A DNA stretch of 64,000 nucleotides. Source: Sodaliphilus pleomorphus (GTDB lineage: Bacteria; Bacteroidota; Bacteroidia; Bacteroidales; Muribaculaceae). The notes under the pieces were generated by a model, which saw only the letters and a program-made list of their open reading frames with translations, searched no databases and had not been told where the DNA came from. The stretch's first letter is position 1. Every line of letters starts with the position of its first letter. The position numbers were made by a program, and so were the translations under genes. Of the stretch, positions 62,252 through 64,000 are shown in pieces. The stretch is taken from positions 2,995,001 through 3,059,000 of the forward strand of contig NZ_CP045696.1 in NCBI RefSeq assembly GCF_009676955.1. The letters are read 5' to 3'.

Positions 62252-62932
62252 ATGATGAAAAAAATTGCGCTTGTAGTTTTCTGTTTCTTTATCGCCTTGG
62301 CAGTATCGGCTCAAGGCAAGTATGCACTCGATGTGAATCACAAGTATCTCGACGGCACGCTCACTGGCGGTGTCAAGGTGGCAATGAACCTGCCGCACTT
62401 CTGCTTTGGTAAGTTGCCTCACGGCATGCGCAACGGCGGGCAGGCCGGCCTGTGGGTGGAATACAAGCCCCGGGCCGAGAAGTTCAGAAACTGGAGCATC
62501 CTGGCCGAGACGGTTTTCAGCAGTGAGGGAGGAAAATTTACAATCAATCAGGCGCTGGCCCACTTGCTGAGCAAGGACGTTCAGCTTAGAGGTATGGCCG
62601 AAAACGTGAACCAGGACATCATTGTTACCGAAAATTACATCAAGATTCCAGTGCTTGTGCGCTACCGTTTTGCCAAGTATTTCAGCGCCGAGGCTGGTCC
62701 TGAGTTAGGTTTCAACGTCTACAGCAAGGCGCGTGTCGACGGGGTAGATTACGGCCTGGGCCTGGGCAGCCGCACGCACTGGTTCAGTGCCGGCGTGGGA
62801 GCCGGTGCCACCTATTATCTTACCGACTACATGCAGTTCAATGTGCGCTACAGCATTGGCCTTACGCGCACGTTCAAGGATGTTGACGACCATCAGGGCA
62901 ATGTCCAGATTGGAGCTGCCTTCCAGTTCTGA
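62252..62932 (+). CDS. outer-membrane beta-barrel protein (porin/PorT-like)
   Basis: A 226-aa outer-membrane protein with a signal peptide (MMKKIALVVFCFFIALAVSA) and eight or so amphipathic strands. IKIPVLVRYRFAKYFSAEAG, PELGFNVYSKARV and the last strand GNVQIGAAFQF (terminal Phe) match the beta-barrel family. It shares PxxGFNVYSK and the ending with the interrupted gene just upstream, so the two are tandem paralogues. The first or second ATG may be the start. Its substrate or partner is unknown. Confidence 0.85.
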   Translation: MMKKIALVVFCFFIALAVSAQGKYALDVNHKYLDGTLTGGVKVAMNLPHFCFGKLPHGMRNGGQAGLWVEYKPRAEKFRNWSILAETVFSSEGGKFTINQALAHLLSKDVQLRGMAENVNQDIIVTENYIKIPVLVRYRFAKYFSAEAGPELGFNVYSKARVDGVDYGLGLGSRTHWFSAGVGAGATYYLTDYMQFNVRYSIGLTRTFKDVDDHQGNVQIGAAFQF

Positions 62933-62959
62933 GTCGGGTAGTCTCTCACTCGGCTTGGC

Positions 62960-63574
62960 TCACTCGTTGGTCGCGTCGTTCTTTACAGTGGCACTTGTGT
63001 CTTGTGTTGCATCTTGGCAGGTGCTGGCATTGTGGCAGGCGGCTTTGCGCTGGGCGAGTGCCTCGAGCAATGCCGTGAGGGCGGCAAGTATCAGCGAGAT
63101 GCCGGTGAGCAAGACGAGCAACTGGCGGTACTCGCTGCCGTTGAACTTAAACATGGTGAGAAGGCCTGCCGCAGTGATAGCCACTGGCAGTGCATAGTAC
63201 CATGCCCTCAAGGTCATCGACTTGCGCGACATGAGCATGTAGATAATGTGAAAGAGACCCAATGCAATGAGAATGATCGAGAACACATAACCAATGACCG
63301 AGTAGAACAGCTCAGGGCGCAGCAATAGCACGATGCCGAAGCACAGGCCCCCCACTGCAGGAAAGATGCCCAGCAGGTCGGTGCTGTCGCGCTTGTCGTT
63401 GTGGTTGATGCCCACAAGGCACAAGTACACAAGCGACGGGATGATAAAGACTAAGCCCAGTATTTGGGCCACAATGGCCAGCACGTTTTCGTTTTTAAAA
63501 TAGCACAGAAAGATGATGCCGGCAAGCAGCAGGCAACTGTTGACAAGCGTTGTGGAATATGATTTTTTCTTCAT
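62960..63574 (-). CDS. DUF308/HdeD-like membrane protein
   Basis: A 204-aa protein with about six membrane segments (LLLAGIIFLCYF, IVAQILGLVFIIPSLVYLCL, GLCFGIVLLLRPELFYSVIG, SIILIALGLFHIIYML and others) and a hydrophilic C-terminal tail. The pattern of paired short helices with LLRPELF is like DUF308/HdeD proteins. Function is unknown. TATCTTTG (minus, 63596-63603) is its -7 box, 22 bp upstream. Confidence 0.7.
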   Translation of the reverse strand: MKKKSYSTTLVNSCLLLAGIIFLCYFKNENVLAIVAQILGLVFIIPSLVYLCLVGINHNDKRDSTDLLGIFPAVGGLCFGIVLLLRPELFYSVIGYVFSIILIALGLFHIIYMLMSRKSMTLRAWYYALPVAITAAGLLTMFKFNGSEYRQLLVLLTGISLILAALTALLEALAQRKAACHNASTCQDATQDTSATVKNDATNE

Positions 63575-63646
63575 TTTTCAATATTATTTGTCATTCAAAG
63601 ATACTATTTTCTTGTTGATAATTGACGGTGCATCGATGTTTTTTTG

Positions 63647-63654
63647 TAAGTTTG
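63647..63654 (+). promoter_or_regulatory. -7 element of the lipid kinase gene
   Basis: TAAGTTTG followed by C, 18 nt before the start codon; a TTG at 63622-63624 may be the upstream element. Confidence 0.5.
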
Positions 63655-63671
63655 CAGCAATTTTATGATGT

Positions 63672-64000
63672 ATGAAAGACTTAATAGCGATTATTAATCC
63701 AAAGTCAGGGACTAATAACCACTCCTGTGCAACTGCTCTCATCGATAAGGTCGTCGACAAGAGTCGCTTCAATGTGGCCTTGAGGTATGTCGAGAACCCC
63801 GGCGATGCCAAGCGCTTTGCTCAAGAAGCTGTGACTCATGGCTGCTACGGCGTGATCGCCGTGGGCGGCGACGGCACCGTCAACGGTGCTGCATCGGGGC
63901 TTGTCAACTCTGATGTGGCGCTTGCTGTGGTACCATGCGGCTCGGGCAACGGGCTGGCAAGGCACTTGCACATTCCGCTCAAGATGGAAAATGCACTCAA
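63672..64000 (+). CDS. diacylglycerol kinase family lipid kinase, N-terminal part
   Basis: The gene runs off the right edge; about 109 codons are visible. MKDLIAIINPKSGTNNHS, the ATP-binding GGDGTVNGAASG and PCGSGNGLARHLHIP are the family landmarks of the YegS/DagK group. Such enzymes phosphorylate diacylglycerol, sphingoid bases or related lipids at the inner membrane face. The usual GGDGTxNE Glu is replaced by Gly here. The substrate cannot be assigned from the fragment. Confidence 0.88.
   Translation, partial: MKDLIAIINPKSGTNNHSCATALIDKVVDKSRFNVALRYVENPGDAKRFAQEAVTHGCYGVIAVGGDGTVNGAASGLVNSDVALAVVPCGSGNGLARHLHIPLKMENAL

Overview
The window looks like chromosome of a member of the Bacteroidales (Bacteroidota). 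Three things support this: the promoters are of the Bacteroidota type (TTTG/TTG about 19-21 nt before TAnnTTTG) with no Shine-Dalgarno dependence; there are type IX secretion and gliding lineage markers (plug protein, GldH, C-terminal sorting-like tails); and the insertion sequences (IS1380, IS30, IS1634) and core gene order (rho-ruvX-def, zapA-rny-ricT-gldH) fit. Family and species cannot be settled from the sequence alone; a Muribaculaceae- or Prevotella-like gut organism is plausible.

Layout. 1-11.6 kb is ordinary chromosome: T9SS plug protein (partial), Lrp regulator, tRNA-Arg, ung-dinB, a GH53 galactanase, a glycosyltransferase, an ECF S-component with a DUF1893 protein, an alpha-amylase, a TIGR02757 protein, a thioredoxin lipoprotein, an SDR enzyme and gpmI. 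11.7-16.9 kb is an accessory segment between two ~196-bp direct repeats that each carry a promoter. It holds a membrane AraC-type regulator, a secreted protein, a frameshifted small gene and a group II intron-like scrap. 16.9-32.8 kb holds a 921-aa secreted protein, a 5'-nucleotidase, a GH3/serine-hydrolase fusion, a TlpA-like protein, an ADP-ribosylglycohydrolase, purT, a divergent wHTH/rsgA pair around a (CG)n inverted repeat, a 20-residue-repeat protein, a TRIC-like channel and GtrA. 32.8-38.3 kb is the minus-strand operon zapA-rny-ricT-gldH-M24 peptidase.

38.5-46.6 kb is the standout: five tightly spaced minus-strand genes. In order of transcription they are a membrane-anchored J-like protein, a membrane-anchored coiled-coil protein with a GrpE-like C-terminal domain, a large divergent Hsp70, a protein kinase-AAA+ ATPase fusion whose kinase catalytic loop is altered, and a TerB-like protein. 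They look like a dedicated envelope-tethered Hsp70 machine with signalling output. Upstream, 46.29-46.64 kb is non-coding, can form five nested long-range helices and ends in an intrinsic terminator that competes with the outermost helix: a candidate structured leader RNA or attenuator.

46.7-63 kb is rich in insertion sequences. An IS30 copy follows the RNA; then come tRNA-Ala, rpmE2, an acetyltransferase, a deaminase and the def-ruvX-rho cluster (rho carries a ~350-aa low-complexity insertion and a ~190-nt leader). An IS1634-family element with a perfect 73-bp target duplication separates an AlkZ-related gene from pheS, leaving each gene a promoter. nth is followed by an outer-membrane beta-barrel gene interrupted inside its signal-peptide codons by an IS1380 element, which is itself interrupted by the second IS30 copy. 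The window ends in an intact beta-barrel paralogue, a membrane protein and a partial lipid kinase.
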